From Scedosporium boydii (lineage: Eukaryota; Ascomycota; Sordariomycetes; Microascales; Microascaceae): a DNA stretch of 64,000 nucleotides. The notes beneath the pieces were generated by a model. The model searched no databases. It was not told the origin of the DNA and saw nothing but the letters and a program-made list of their open reading frames with translations. Numbering within the stretch: the stretch's first letter is position 1; every line of letters begins with the position of its first letter. This document shows, one piece after another, positions 11,745 to 23,168 of this stretch. The stretch is from NCBI GenBank assembly GCA_002221725.1, contig NJFT01000086.1, positions 1-64,000 of the forward strand, given 5' to 3'. The position numbers and the translations under genes are program-made.

Positions 11745-13290
11745 AAGCAACACCGATGTCTACGACTACATCGACATCGGTTCCGGCCGTGGTGGTGGCT
11801 CCTTGACCATGAGGCCCTCCGACTAGGACTGGAACAACATTGCCAACGTCACTGGCGTTGATACCTGGAGGCACGAGAAGATGCTCGAATACCTCAAGAG
11901 CCCCGAGCGGAACCTCTACCTTCCTGAAGGCACAACCAGACACGGTTTCTCAGGATACCAGCCTATCGATGCCGAAACAAGGCGCTGACTGAGGAAGACG
12001 AAATGATCATGGCCGTCGCCAGGGCTCTGCTGCCGCTCTCGGTTTTGAGGAACGGAGCCAGTGCAACGACTTTAATGTGGTCGCCAACTGGGACCTCAAC
12101 ACCGACAGCTCAGACAGGGATTTTCAAGACGGCATCTACCGGACGCCCTTCAAGAGGGATGAGAGGGGTGGGCGTTACAGTGCTTGTAGCAGAGTCAACG
12201 ATGGTCTCGCTAGCGGGTATTCCTTTGACTGTTAGCTTCGACAGCTTCTTCACTAAGGTCACCATTTATGAGGACCTGAGAGCGACCGGTGTGGACGAGC
12301 TGGGGGGGGGGGGGGGGGGGGAATCTCTGTACAGGACCGATCCTCGCGCTGGCAGCAGTAGCAATACGAGCATTCCACGCCACGCGACCGCAAAGCGCGA
12401 GGTCATCGTCTCTGGAAGTACCCTCAACACTCTCCAGATTCTCATGCTCGGCGGTATCGGTCGTGCGGACCACCTCGAGGAGCATGGCATCCTCATTGTT
12501 ATGGATCTTCCCGATGTCGGACAAAACCTTGGGGACTATGAGGTTCCCGTAATCCACAGATTCGCCAAGGACTTCACTTTTTGGGATGACTGCTGTAACG
12601 ACGTTCTCATCGAGGAGAACCCTTGCACCACCAGTGGCTCGAGCGCCGAAGCCCTTGGATAACTCTTGGCTTCTACGAGCTTGTTCCCTCCACCTACTGG
12701 CAAGCGTGATTTGATCTTCTACGGAGCTGGTGCCACCAATTCTCGGCCACCTTCCTCCTTACTACAACGCCACCGATATCGAGCTAGCTAGCAACTACTA
12801 CGTACAATATCTCCGAGTCTTAGTCTCGCAACCCCGCCGGGGGTGTCAGCCGCAGGACTTTCGACCGTCTCGACGTTCCTGAGGTCAACTTTGAGTACTT
12901 TGCCGATGGTGGCGAGGAGAATGTCCAAAGCTTGATCGACGGTATCGGGTTTACCGTCAAGTTCTTCGACTCTCTCCCTAGCGACGTGACGACACCGCCG
13001 GAGAAGCTATTCCTAGTCGTGCATTAAGTCGAGGCAGGACTGGGCTTAGTACGTATGAGACGAGGTGTATGGCCACCACGCCGCTGGTACTGCTGCCATT
13101 AGCGAAGGTAACGATCCTCTCACTGTCCTAGACTCCCCGTTCCGCGCTCGTGCCATTGAGGGCCTCCGTGCTGTCGACATGTCCCTATTCCTTAATATCC
13201 CTGGTACCTTCCCCCTCATTTCCATCTTCATGAGGAGCGAGAAAGCCAGCGCTACTATCCTGGCGAAATGGCGAAATGCTTCGTAGTGAA
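11745..13290 (+). pseudogene. Broken GMC (glucose-methanol-choline) oxidoreductase
   Basis: Fragments of a flavin-dependent alcohol oxidase appear in the correct order on the plus strand but in changing frames. They are an N-terminal nucleotide-binding remnant (DYIDIGSGRGGG), then 'DWNNIANVTG' and '[15 protein letters not shown]', and a GMC signature-2 remnant around 12390-12520 ('[19 protein letters not shown]' then '[12 protein letters not shown]'-like). The C-terminal piece contains 'GHHAAGTAAI' and 'IPGTFPLISIF'. A large segment is missing between the FAD-binding start and 'DWNN', stop codons interrupt the early part, and a 20-G run lies inside the coding region. Intact relatives are ~600 aa flavoenzymes. 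No splice solution restores one frame, so I call it a pseudogene. It lies between P450-A and SDR-A and may once have served the same pathway. Confidence 0.8.
12302..12321. repeat. Uninterrupted run of 20 G
   Basis: Twenty consecutive G on the plus strand inside the GMC remnant. It may be a true slippage-expanded tract or an assembly artefact; length is hard to trust in such runs. It sits where an intact homologue would have a conserved acidic/glycine turn, so expansion here would add or shift codons. Confidence 0.85.
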
Positions 13291-13699
13291 GTGGATAGGA
13301 CCGACTGTTGCCTGCTTGGTTGAGGGGGATGATGAACACAAAATCTACATGTCTACGTCTGAGAAGCTATAGCCGAGTCAACGGCCCACGGCATCCCAAC
13401 GGGATATCAGCTCTCTCGAAAGTGTATTAGCCTTTAATCTTATTTAATTACGACCAAAAGTTTCCTAAATCTGCACATCACATCTAGTGCTTCTCGAAAG
13501 AAGGTGGTGCTTGCGACAGCATCAGTCTAAGTACCGAAAACTATACTACTTGTGGCTCGGATATGCGTGCACTTTCCTCGTCATATTCGGAGAGAATTGT
13601 CCGCTTTACATCGCCCAAGCCCTCGTATTTCCTTGCTCAGCCTTTCCCAAGAATATCATGGCGTGTAGTTGGTTCCGACGAGGCTTTGACCTGTTCCGA

Positions 13700-15037
13700 C
13701 TAATGGCCAAGGAGCCATCCGCAGTCTAGTATTTGGTAAAGATGAGAATCAACCCAAACCTGGAGAACGGTCGAAATTCTACGTACCAATTGCAATTTCT
13801 TGCCCAGTCATGGAAAGATTCTTCGCGATCGAAATGTACATCTCCGCACATTCCATTACCTCCGGCTGTCCATCGGGCGGATGATTAGCAAGCGAAATGC
13901 AGCATGGGCGGAGTCATGCGGGTCACTACAATAGCTTTAAGCGGAGTTTGATTTTCCCAGTCTTGGACGAAGGAATCCGAGTACCGCTTACCCTGAGACC
14001 GTGTTATTAACAACTTTGGCCACCAAGACACAGGATTTCAAAGCTCACCCATTCGGTTAACAGGAGTCCAGGAACAACCGAATTGACCCTCACCTTCGGG
14101 CCCTGGGTTTCTGCGAGGCATTTCATAAGATGAAGTGCTGGAGACCATGGGTCAGTCAACACAGAGAATGGATAGATTGCCTTGTAGCGTACCTGCGGCC
14201 TTGGTCACCGAATATGCCATACTACTACCGGAAACGCTTACACCCTGCGACAGGGTTAGTCCGACGTCACACAAATACACACGTCTGAGTCTTCGAAGTC
14301 CGGCTCACAGCAGTAGAGGCCGTGTAGATGAACACTCCTCCGTCAGTATTTTGGACGAATGTAGGATGAGCTGCTCGGAAAAGGTGCAGATTGGCCTTCA
14401 CGTTGGTCGACCAACACTAAACAACGAGCGGTGAGCACATGAATCCTAGTTTGCGGTACGCCTAAGATCGGACAACACACTTTATCCCATTTTTCTTCGG
14501 TCAAGGCGTACAGGTCGGAGAAATTGGAAAATTCCGTCCAAGCCTAAGATCCATTAGAAGGTCTTGCTATTCGTGGGTCGCGGCCCAGCCCCGGGAGGGC
14601 GGGGGAGAGGGGGAGGGAGGGGGGAAGTACAGCATTGGAAATCACAATGTCTAACCCCCCCAGGACCTCTATGCTTCTCCGCACGAGGTTTTCACAATCA
14701 TCTGCTTTGGAGATATCCTATATCGACGATTCATCAGTAGGTGCAAGTCGAGAGAATAAGATAAACTGGACTGGGATTCCCTACGGCTTGTATGCAGGCC
14801 ACCTGAACATTATAATCACGGGAGACCCTCGCCGCTTGTTCTTCAGCCTCGGTTTGACTAGACACGTAATTCAAAGCAACAGCGGCACCTTCCCGAGCAA
14901 AGAGACTGGCTATCTCTAAACCGAGTCCTCTAAGCTAGTCTGTTATTAATCTTGTTGAAGAGTTGGATGGTGTTGGTCAACACGAACCTTGAACCTCCAG
15001 TGACGAGCACTTTACGACCTGTCAGGTTATACGGCAT
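13700..15037 (-). CDS. Short-chain dehydrogenase/reductase (SDR-A), ten small exons
   Basis: Minus-strand gene with exons 15037-14988, 14929-14785, 14717-14631, 14543-14481, 14416-14309, 14244-14193, 14137-14049, 13992-13930, 13865-13787, 13725-13700, totalling 762 nt and 253 aa. The exons are 26-145 bp, so no single frame shows the gene; it appears only when splice joins are followed. Classical SDR landmarks: N-terminal 'MPYNLTGRKVLVTGGSR' joined to 'GLGLEIASLFAREG' (TGGSRGLG cofactor loop), 'LDIVISNA', 'FIYTASTAGVSVSGSS', the YxxxK site in 'MAYSVTKAA', 'VRVNSVVPGLLLTEW', and a C-terminal 'MTGQEIAI'. It is probably a soluble NAD(P)H-dependent oxidoreductase. A 5'-truncated paralogue is at 33835-34318. 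Function in the neighbouring pathway is inferred. Confidence 0.88.
14593..14624 (+). other. G-quadruplex-like purine tract inside an SDR-A intron
   Basis: Seven or more runs of 3-6 G separated by one to three bases lie on the plus strand, entirely within the intron 14544-14630 of the minus-strand SDR-A. The pre-mRNA would therefore carry a C/T-rich tract immediately downstream of the donor, and the template strand could form a quadruplex. Confidence 0.7.
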
Positions 15038-15535
15038 GGCTTCGATTTTGGAAGGTATGTGAAGGGCTGTATAGTAGATGTCCGAGGTTATGCTTTTACA
15101 AATACGCCTTTTCATTCAATCCTTAGCACCCCAGGTTCTAAGAAGGCGAACCGCGGAAGGCGATACTCGGGACCACACAGTCACAATCCGACGCCGAGAC
15201 CTTCCGGCCATTCACTCCAGTAACCCGAGACTTGCTTATCATTGGCGAGTTAAACCTCTCCTCATTCTCTTTAGTAGATATGTTCTAAAAGTCCTACTCC
15301 TAAGCGCCGTAACCCGTGAGTAACAGTTAGAAGAGTGACTGCTGCCTCAAAGGATCGATGCGTTGAACTTCCTGTCTGTCGCGCGACTGAACAGCGCGGC
15401 ATTTCTCGCGGAGGCGGGCATCCGCGACGAATGGTCTATATAGAGGTCTAGTCGGCACTCCACTTGCACCGACATGTAGGACATACGTAGGGCCGCGGTC
15501 TCGACTCCACAAGCCGAGGTCAAGCTAAATATACC
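15038..15535. other. Upstream region of SDR-A; nothing else recognised
   Basis: Normal-composition sequence between SDR-A and the AT-rich block. It presumably holds the SDR-A promoter. Short frames here have no motif support. Confidence 0.4.
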
Positions 15536-17360
15536 TTAAGAAAATATATAAAAGTTATAGTTCTAAATAATAGATAATATAGCTAGCTTTTAAAATTACT
15601 AGTAAAATAAGTAAGATCTTTTCTAAGATATTATAAATTTTTATATCTTTATTATTATAATAGGTTATACTATATATATAGCTTTAATAAGAGCTTTAGC
15701 TAATTACTATATTAGTACTTTAGTAATAGCATAGTAGTATAGACTAGCTAGTACTTTAAATAGTAATTATCACGGGCTATGCCGATGTAGTAGCTTGGGC
15801 AGTGGCCCACGCCAGCGGGTTTTCTTTATAAGTAGTAAAGTTAATTAGCTGAAGTATTTAGTTGTAACGGGCTAGCTACGCCGCAATGGCTGCAACGTAG
15901 GGCCGAGATATGTCTATTATAAAATAACTAAAGAAAGAAAAGAAAAAGGCAAAAGGGGGAAGATGCTTCCTATGACTTAGGGCGTGCTCCCTAGGTCATA
16001 GCTCCTCGCTAGTCTAGAGCGTTACTGTGGTGATGATAGGAAGGGTTTTCATAGGGGCAGTGTGACGCGCTGCAGGGCCATCGGCGACCGGTCGGAGTGC
16101 GATCGGCTGGGGGCCAATGGGTGCCGGCATCGCCGGCACTCCTATTCCGGGGTTCAACAGGTTATATTAGTTAACTTAAAATTACTTTTTAGTTTAATAG
16201 CTTTACCTATTTTACTAAAAAATAGATTAGTTAGCTTTTATTTTAATATATAAAAATACTTTCTAATTTATATAGTAATATTAAAATAATAATATTAATA
16301 TAAATATTTACTTTAATTTTTTTTAATTAAATTTATTACCTCTTTTTTTTATTAAAAATTTCTTATATATAAGCTTCTATTAAATAATATTACTTTATAA
16401 AACTTTTATATTAAATTTTAATTATAAATAATATAAATTAAAACTCTATATATAAAATAATTTAAAAGATATTATTAAATAATTAATAATAATAAAGATT
16501 TTATTAAATAATAATATTAATAATAAATTAAAGTTTATTTTAAAAAATTAAAAAACTATATTATTAAAAAGTAATAATAAAAAATATTATTAAATAATAA
16601 TAATAAAAATATATAATTTTAAAAAATATTCTCTACTTTAAAAACTTTTTTATAATAATAATATAATAATTTTAATAGATTATTAAAAAGTAAATATAAT
16701 AAAAAAAGTATATAATATTTAAATTTAAATATTATAAGTAAATTTAATTTAACTTATATTTTAAATTATTACTTTTTTAATTTATATATTTTATATTAAA
16801 TATAATAAAAATAATAAAAAGAATACTCCTTTATTATAAAATATATAAAAACTAAAAAGTACTTTATTTAATTTTTTAAAATTTAATAAATAAAAAGACT
16901 AATTTATATATAAATAATTAAAATAAAAAATAAACTTTATATTAATATTAATATTATAAATAATATAAATATTTAATTTAATTATATACCTTTTTATTTA
17001 AATAAAGCTTTTAATAAATATATATTATATATATTAAACTTAATAATTTTAAAAAAATTTAAAAAAGGTTTTTAATATACTTTTATTATTATTATAAAAA
17101 CTTAAATAAAAGAATAATTATTTTTTTAATTCTTTTTAAATTTAAAATTATTATAAATAAAAGCTACTTATATTATATTACTATAGATAAAGATCTAATT
17201 AAAGACTATAATATTCTTATTATTTTTATCTTTTTTTAAGTAATTTAAAATATATTAGTTATTATAAAAAAATAGTAATCTAAAAAATAGTTTATTTTAT
17301 ATTTAAAGTAGTAAGTAATAGTTATACTATATATATATATATATATAGTTCTATTATTAA
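15536..17360. repeat. AT-rich RIP-degraded region with GC-richer islands
   Basis: Composition drops sharply to AT-rich at about 15536. Islands of normal composition remain at about 15770-15830 and 15863-16159. The latter begins 'tgtaacgggct' and ends 'gttcaaca', like a small TG..CA LTR, but I find no matching target duplication. A short (TA)n run lies at 17328-17347. No gene is readable. Confidence 0.7.
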
Positions 17361-17885
17361 AACGGAAGTGCAGCCTACCCTCACATCGCAAGAAAAAGAA
17401 AATAGTTCGGTCAATAGTTTATGGTATTTCCTGTAAGAGGCTGCTGCAGAACCCCTGACAGGAATGAACAGTTGTCGGAACTATTGATCAATGAGAATAG
17501 AGCCAGATCAGAAAGAAGAAGGCCTCCAAATAGGGGAGGTTGAAGAATCATGTCAGTACCCAAAGGAGCACCCTGTAATATATGTCAAGCCGGAACAAGT
17601 AGTAGGACGTCACCAATGATAAAGACTAGATAGAACTAGGTTAAAGAAGTTAATTGAATTAAAAAAGAACTACTAATGATAATAATGAAGAACTTAATGA
17701 TAATTCTTATTTTAAGAAGAAGAATAGGAAGAATTCTTTCTAGAAGAAGGAAAAGAAGAAAAGCTATACTCCTGTCATCGTAAAGGAACAAAGTTCTTCC
17801 GCCCTGCCCTGCAGCTCATGTGAGAACTGCACCCATTCCACTGTAGTCACCTCTTTCCCTATCTCACTATTATAAAGCCCCTTTT
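17361..17885 (+). repeat. Dispersed ~500-bp repeat, copy 1
   Basis: Begins 'aacggaagtgcagcctaccc' and contains 'aatagttcggtcaatagttt', 'cagaacccctgacaggaatg', 'caaaggagcaccctgtaata' and 'ggacgtcaccaatgataaag'. The same series of blocks recurs at 58165-58680 (same orientation) and 59310-59800 (inverted). The 3' thirds diverge by small insertions and AT-rich substitutions. It is probably part of a retroelement, but I cannot assign a family or a protein. Confidence 0.75.
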
Positions 17886-17994
17886 CATAGCCCTAATTAT
17901 AGCGCCTAGCGCTTATAGCTCCCTTTTTACTAGTAGCTAGCAGTTAGCTTAGGTACCTACCCAAGCTTATACACGGCGCAGCCTGTTATAGTAG

Positions 17995-18905
17995 GTCTTT
18001 AAAGATAAAAACTAAAAGAGAAAGAAGATTATATTATAATATAGCTATAACTAGATTATAAGGAAGTAGTATAGTATAGTAAAATTATAAGTTATATAGA
18101 TACCTTTACTAAAAAGTAACTAATTAATTATTTTAATAAATAACTAATTAATTTTAAACTAAAATAATTAATTAATTAATCTAGGAACTAACTAGTATAA
18201 AGAGCTTAGAAGAGAAATATTTATATAAGTTATATAATCTTTCTAGTATCTAGTTTATCTTTTAAGATTCTCTAATAGTTAATTTAAGTATAACTATACC
18301 TCTATATGTCACGGGCCGACCTTATGTAGGCCCAGAGCGGTGACAGACAGCAGAATGTGGCAGGTGGGCACACCCGCCACGCAGGTGCACAACCCACGGA
18401 GGTGATCGCCAGGCTACCCGGCGATCGCCTACGGTGATCACAGTGATCGCAACGACGAGCGTTACGATCAAGGGCGGTGATCGCGGCCCATAAGCGGCGA
18501 TCACCCTGGAGAACTTGGAAGGGAAACGTCTATATAAACTACGGGTTCCGTCATGTATCTAGTTTGTCTTTCAAGACTCTCCAGTAGTCAATACAAGTAC
18601 AACTACGACCTACACTTGTATACGCACTTCTGCTATATCATTGCGAATACTGCTTGATCGCCTCGTTTACCACTAACAGGCCCCTACGACCCTGACACTC
18701 GCCGTACCCACCTGATACCTGTTGATCAACCGGTTCCCCAGTGTTAGAACGTAACACTATACTTAAATATGCACTTCTTACTAATATCTTGTGAATACTG
18801 TCTGACTGCCTTACTTACTTTATAACAGGCCCCCTTCGACTCTATTACTAACTGTACCCACCTGATAAGCTAGAGAGTTAGTGTTAGGATCGTAACACCT
18901 GTGGG
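17995..18905 (+). repeat. Older, RIP-mutated LTR split by a younger LTR
   Basis: Two flanks, about 17995-18306 and 18757-18905, read continuously once the insert 18307-18756 and one copy of its target duplication are removed. The joined sequence parallels the young LTR itself. For example, 'aagtataactatacct' then 'acttaaatatgcacttctta' in the old copy corresponds to 'aagtacaactacgacct' then 'acttgtatacgcacttctgc' in the young one. The tail ends 'gtgttaggatcgtaacac', matching the young 'gtgttagaacgtaacac'. Differences are mostly C-to-T and G-to-A. Confidence 0.75.
18307..18756 (+). mobile_element. Solo LTR, 450 bp, with 5-bp target duplication
   Basis: Starts TGTCACGGGCC and ends GTAACA (TG..CA ends), flanked by perfect 'ctata' copies at 18302-18306 and 18757-18761. 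It has a TATA-like 'tctatataaac' near 18529 that fits an LTR promoter. Its U3-like part (18400-18505) carries six or so GATCGC/GATCAC motifs. Unlike its surroundings it is not AT-biased, so it inserted or was exchanged after the neighbouring RIP, or escaped it. No internal retrotransposon sequence remains. Confidence 0.88.
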
Positions 18906-19074
18906 CCTAATGGGTTGTATAACCCATGGATTACCTATGGGCTTTCCGAGCCCTAGTCGCGGCCACGTCGTGATATCCTACACTCTGCCTTGGCCTCTCC
19001 TCTCTTGCCTAGCTCCAATCCTCCCCAAGCCTGATCTGTCTCGTATTATACCGGGATTCGACAAAGAAACGCTC

Positions 19075-21220
19075 CTATTGAGACGTTTTGGGATAAGCCT
19101 TGACCCACAGCTTCGTGGACTTCGGTTTCGCGAGAGCGCCACGCTCCACCAATTCCATGTCGGCATCCGTCATGCCCGCGGTCAGCTCGAAGCGGTCAAA
19201 CTCCTGCAAGATACGGGCCAGGCCTTTCATGATGTGCATCCAAGCCAGGCCACGACCGATACAACTGCGTTGAGAAAAGAGTGTCAATATTAACAAACGT
19301 CCAGACAGAAGGGATGAGTCAACCCAACACCATTAGCAGTGAGAAAGAAAAGTCAGCAAGCGAAGGTGTCAGTATCGCAGGCAAAGACGTACCCTCGTTG
19401 ACCGGCAGAGAAAGGAATAAAAGCTCGATACATTTGTTCCTTTTTTTCGGGTGACTGATTGATCCAGCGCTCGGGTCTGAATTCTCTTGGCTGCTCGAAG
19501 ACACTTGCACAGCGGTGGATTGTGTATGGCTGCACCGAGATGATGGTCTACGTAAGGTGTTAAAATTCAGAATTAGAATCAGGAATCAAGAATCGTAGCA
19601 TTGATTGAAAGGTCTTGAGCTATCCACAATTCTGGCTCACCTTCGGAGGGTACGAGATATTTTCCATGGTAAAACCGGACACGGGTACGATGCGCGGCAT
19701 GGGCGACGGAGCGGGGGGGTAGACGCGCAGAGTTTCGCGGATGACGCCGTCCAGATAGGGGAGTTTGGCCAGCTCGACGCTCGTATAGTCTGGAGGAAGG
19801 GTGGCTAGCTCGGCACGCAGTCGCCGGTCTACTTCCGGGTACTTGATTAGATTCCAGATGATATAAGTGAGGGTGATTGAAGTCGATTCAGATCCGGCAA
19901 CTCTAACCAGGTCACAGTTAGTTAGATGTTTAGCTTCAACTTGTAGGACTCAACAGGGATTTGGCGGTAGGCGTCCTAAGAGTAAAGAAAAGAAGGTATA
20001 GAAAGAGGGAAAATGATAAGCGAAAAAGCTATAGGCTATTAGCTTACATGAATCCATGACCAGCTAGAGCGATGGACCAGGTCGAGTAACCCTCTTTAGG
20101 TTTCCCCGTCTTTAGATCCAGATATCCAGACATTAAACTGCCTTTCTTTTCCCCTACGTCGCAGCTGAGGTATGCCTTGACACGATCCTGGGAGTAGGCG
20201 AAGACGCGCTGCAGCCCATAGTAGGCATTCTTGATGTTCTTGAAAGGCAGGTACGGGATCAAGGGTATAATGGATGCAAAGGTGTTTTGCTAAAGAAATA
20301 TAAGAACATTCCCTCACAGTCTTAAATTAGTCGCAGGTCAAGCGAAGTAGATCACTTACAAGTCCAATAAGCATAAAAGCGTTGTTGAAGTCGGTAATGT
20401 ATTGATGTTCTTCGCCGGATTCGACCTGCCCGAAGGTTTGATTAAAGGATAAATCTCCTATCACATCTAGCATGAGGAATTTACTGTGCGGGGACATTAG
20501 AAAAGACTTCTGTTGAAGCATCCGACAGCCGATTGAACTTAGGAACACAGAGCTTACAAGTATCCAAACACATCAATCTCAGTGCGTTGTTTCATGACAG
20601 CAATCAGCTTATCAAGTTGCTGGTCGTATCTCTCCTCGTATAACCGCAGATTGGCCTGCGAGAACATGGGCTGGAGGTCCCGCCGCTCGGACATGGCACG
20701 CTGATGATCAATGTAGTTGAAAAGGCCAGCGTACTTGGGTCCAAGCCCTGGCTGGATCGACTTGTAGAAGTCTGACTTGAGGAAGCTGCTGCATTTGGTG
20801 ACAAAAACGTGGTGGAAGACGTGCGGTGATGCCACGGACAGCTGGTTTGGTCCGATCCGGACGACGTCGCCGTGCTTCTCATGCAGACTGTGGATGACGC
20901 GAAAACGGTCGTCTTTCGATGGCTTAGAACCGTGTTCCGTGGGTTGTTTTCAAGCCAAACGACTTACTTTTAATGACATGATATATTTCCCACAGTTTGC
21001 TGACGGCGGCAAACCGTGGACCTGGAAAGCGACGAAGTGGGCTCAAGAACAAGTTGTAAAAGGTTTGGAAACAAAATCTGATGATCTGGAATGATAATGC
21101 GGCGATCGCAACGGACACCAGGACCATAAGCCAATTTAGCGATTGCTGGTCATCATCTCGCAGGATTGAATTTCGCAGCTTGAGGTTCTGTAGGCCGGAG
21201 AGCATCCTAGAATAATCCAT
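19075..21220 (-). CDS. Cytochrome P450 monooxygenase (P450-B)
   Basis: Seven exons on the minus strand: 21220-20968, 20912-20558, 20483-20360, 20289-20048, 19902-19641, 19547-19393, 19264-19075; 1581 nt, 526 aa. Landmarks: N-terminal membrane anchor (LNWLMVLVSVAIAALSF), 'SPLRRFPGPRFAAVSKLWE', 'GDVVRIGPNQLSV', helix I 'GFIVAGSESTS', ExxR 'IRETLRVYPPAP', 'EFRPERW', and haem loop 'FIPFSAGQRGCIGRGLAW' completed across the last intron. The helix-I join is the one least fixed by consensus: the acceptor at 19903 was chosen because it restores the AGS(E/D)ST motif in frame. It belongs to a different P450 subgroup from P450-A. It diverges from the FAD monooxygenase over a 492-bp promoter, so the two are probably co-expressed. 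Substrate unknown. Confidence 0.9.
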
Positions 21221-21712
21221 CTTGAATAAGTCACTGGATTCTCGTTGAGGTTCTTGTTTGTCGATATGCCTTTCGTCTTCTGAGCAATAGTATAGCCCTA
21301 TGTAAAGACGGTTTGGCCGCCATTAGTACTACGGCATTCAGCCTTCTTACCCAGGCATTAGTGACATTAGGCAGCTAGTCGTGTCGTCGGCTTGCCCGCA
21401 TCTGAGCAGCGCCGCTCACCCTGCCATAGCGAGCTGACACATTACCGGCCCCCCACTTCCCGTCGCTGTAAGCGGGTGGGGGAAATTTCCGGAACACCGG
21501 GACAGACCGACCCCAGCTAGGTCCGCACTTTGTAGGTTCTAGTGAGGGGCCGAGCGGGCAGGCACATTCATGCAAAGACCATTTGAAGAAGCCCTGAGCC
21601 TCTAGTAGAAGCAAGGGGAAGCGACAAGTTGTTCGTGTATCCTACTGTTGTATTCCTCATCTGGATTCTCTTTCTATTCTAAGGACTTAGAAACTGCTCG
21701 ACGATCGAAAAC
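21221..21712. promoter_or_regulatory. Divergent promoter between P450-B and FAD monooxygenase
   Basis: Gene-free 492 bp between two divergent enzyme genes. A GC-rich block at 21410-21570 contains 'CCGGAACACCGG' (CCGG-N4-CCGG) near 21490, the kind of paired CGG half-site that Zn2Cys6 factors often bind. Binding is not shown; this is a suggestion from sequence form and position. Confidence 0.45.
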
Positions 21713-23168
21713 ATGTCACAAACTCAGCCGCACTCTGAGACAAACCAACCCCCGAGATTGCACGTCATCGTGTGCGGTGGAGGCATTGCTGGGTTCGCAA
21801 CAGCGCTTCTTCTGCGAGAAGATCACGATGTGACCGTCTTAGAAAGTTCGTCGTTAAATGAGGAGTTGGGTGCAGCAATCACTCTCTCCATCAATGCAAG
21901 TAGACTGTTACGATCGAGCATTGAACGCGCTGGATTTGATAAGGTCAAAGCGCGCTATGTTGAAGCTGAGAAAGTAGGAACTAGCCACTACTTCTGTTAT
22001 ACACCACACCCTGCTAACGAAACATTTACAGTTCCAGGAGCTGCACTGGCAGAATCTCTCCGTCTTACTTGAGTGGGAAATTAAGATGGTTACGGAGAAA
22101 TATAAGGAGCCGTGGTGGTACTTTTCCCGTAAGGATATCCACGCCGAGTTGAAGCGAGCGGCGCTTTCACCTGATGGCTTAGGAACAACACCGCGACTTG
22201 TGCTCGGCGCTCACGTTGAGCGGGTTGATCTTGAGAGCCACACTGTCTTCCTGAGCTCTGGCGAGTCTTTCCAGGGCCATGTTATCGTTGGTGCCGACGG
22301 TATCCGCTCTGCCTCAGGTAACTCAGTGTTTGGGAAACTGCATACGGTACCAGAGGGTCTGTCGGCATACCGATGCATGATCCGCAGTGAAACACTAAGA
22401 CAAAACCCTGCAACCGAGATCCTCACTGATAGTGCAAAGGTCCTAGTAGTCGTCGGGCCGGATCGACGCGTTATCGCGTACCCGTGTTCGAGCTGGGACT
22501 GGATCAATTTCGTTTGTATATTTCCAGACAATCGGGAGCGTCGACTGCAGTGGAACACTAAGGTCACCGTCGAGGAAATGGTTGAAGCATTTAAAGACTT
22601 CCATCCGTCGATCTCTGCTGCCCTGTCCATGGCCTCGGACACAGGCATGTGGCAGTTGCGGGACCGCATACCTCTGTCGACACTGGTCAAAGACTGTTAT
22701 GCCATCATAGGCGACGCCGCACACGCAATGGGCCCACGTATGTTATTGCTTATTAGCTCTCTTATATGAGCCCTCCTTCACCTATCCTTAACTCCTGCTA
22801 CTATTTTCCAAATTTTGATGTCTAGTCGCTAACTGAACCTAGACCAGGGCCAGGGCGCATGCCAAGCGATCGAGGACGCGGAAGCCTTGCGAATCGTCCT
22901 CAAGGGCGCTACACGCGACGAGGTCCCGGAGCGACTAAAGATCTTTGATGAACTGCGCGTCGAGCGTGTGGCCCAGGTTATGGAGTACACGCGGGCCATG
23001 GCCCCGTCACCGACAGCCTCCAAAGAGGTCAACCACAAGACCACCCAGACACACGTTGACTATTATTGGAGCTACAAGATCACGCAAGATGCGGTGACGC
23101 TCATGCGGAAACACGGATACGCCCTGAGAGTTGTGGATGAGGCCACCGGGGAGGTCGGCTTCGAGTAG
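21713..23168 (+). CDS. FAD-dependent aromatic-ring monooxygenase, salicylate-hydroxylase-like
   Basis: Exons 21713-21973, 22032-22737, 22843-23168; 1293 nt, 430 aa. It has the three motifs of class A flavoprotein monooxygenases: 'VIVCGGGIAGFATALLL' (GxGxxG, Rossmann) near residue 25, 'VIVGADGIRSA' (DG motif), and 'CYAIIGDAAHAMGP' joined over the last intron to 'HQGQGACQAIEDAEAL' (GD motif). Members hydroxylate aromatic acids or polyketide rings with NAD(P)H and O2, some with decarboxylation. Length and organisation are typical and all joins keep frame, so it appears functional. Its partner gene is P450-B. Together with the decarboxylase at 35.7 kb it hints at benzoate/salicylate-type chemistry, which is inference. 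Confidence 0.88.

Noticed and set aside
15863..16159. Second small LTR (starts tgtaac, ends caaca)
   Set aside because: Flanking pentamers (about 'ttagt' and 'ggtta') do not match, and no second copy was found in the window.
20843..20912. Alternative exon-2 start of P450-B at 'catccacag'
   Set aside because: It would put the following exon in the wrong frame; the acceptor at 20913 gives 'RFRVIHSLHEKHGDVVRIG' in frame.
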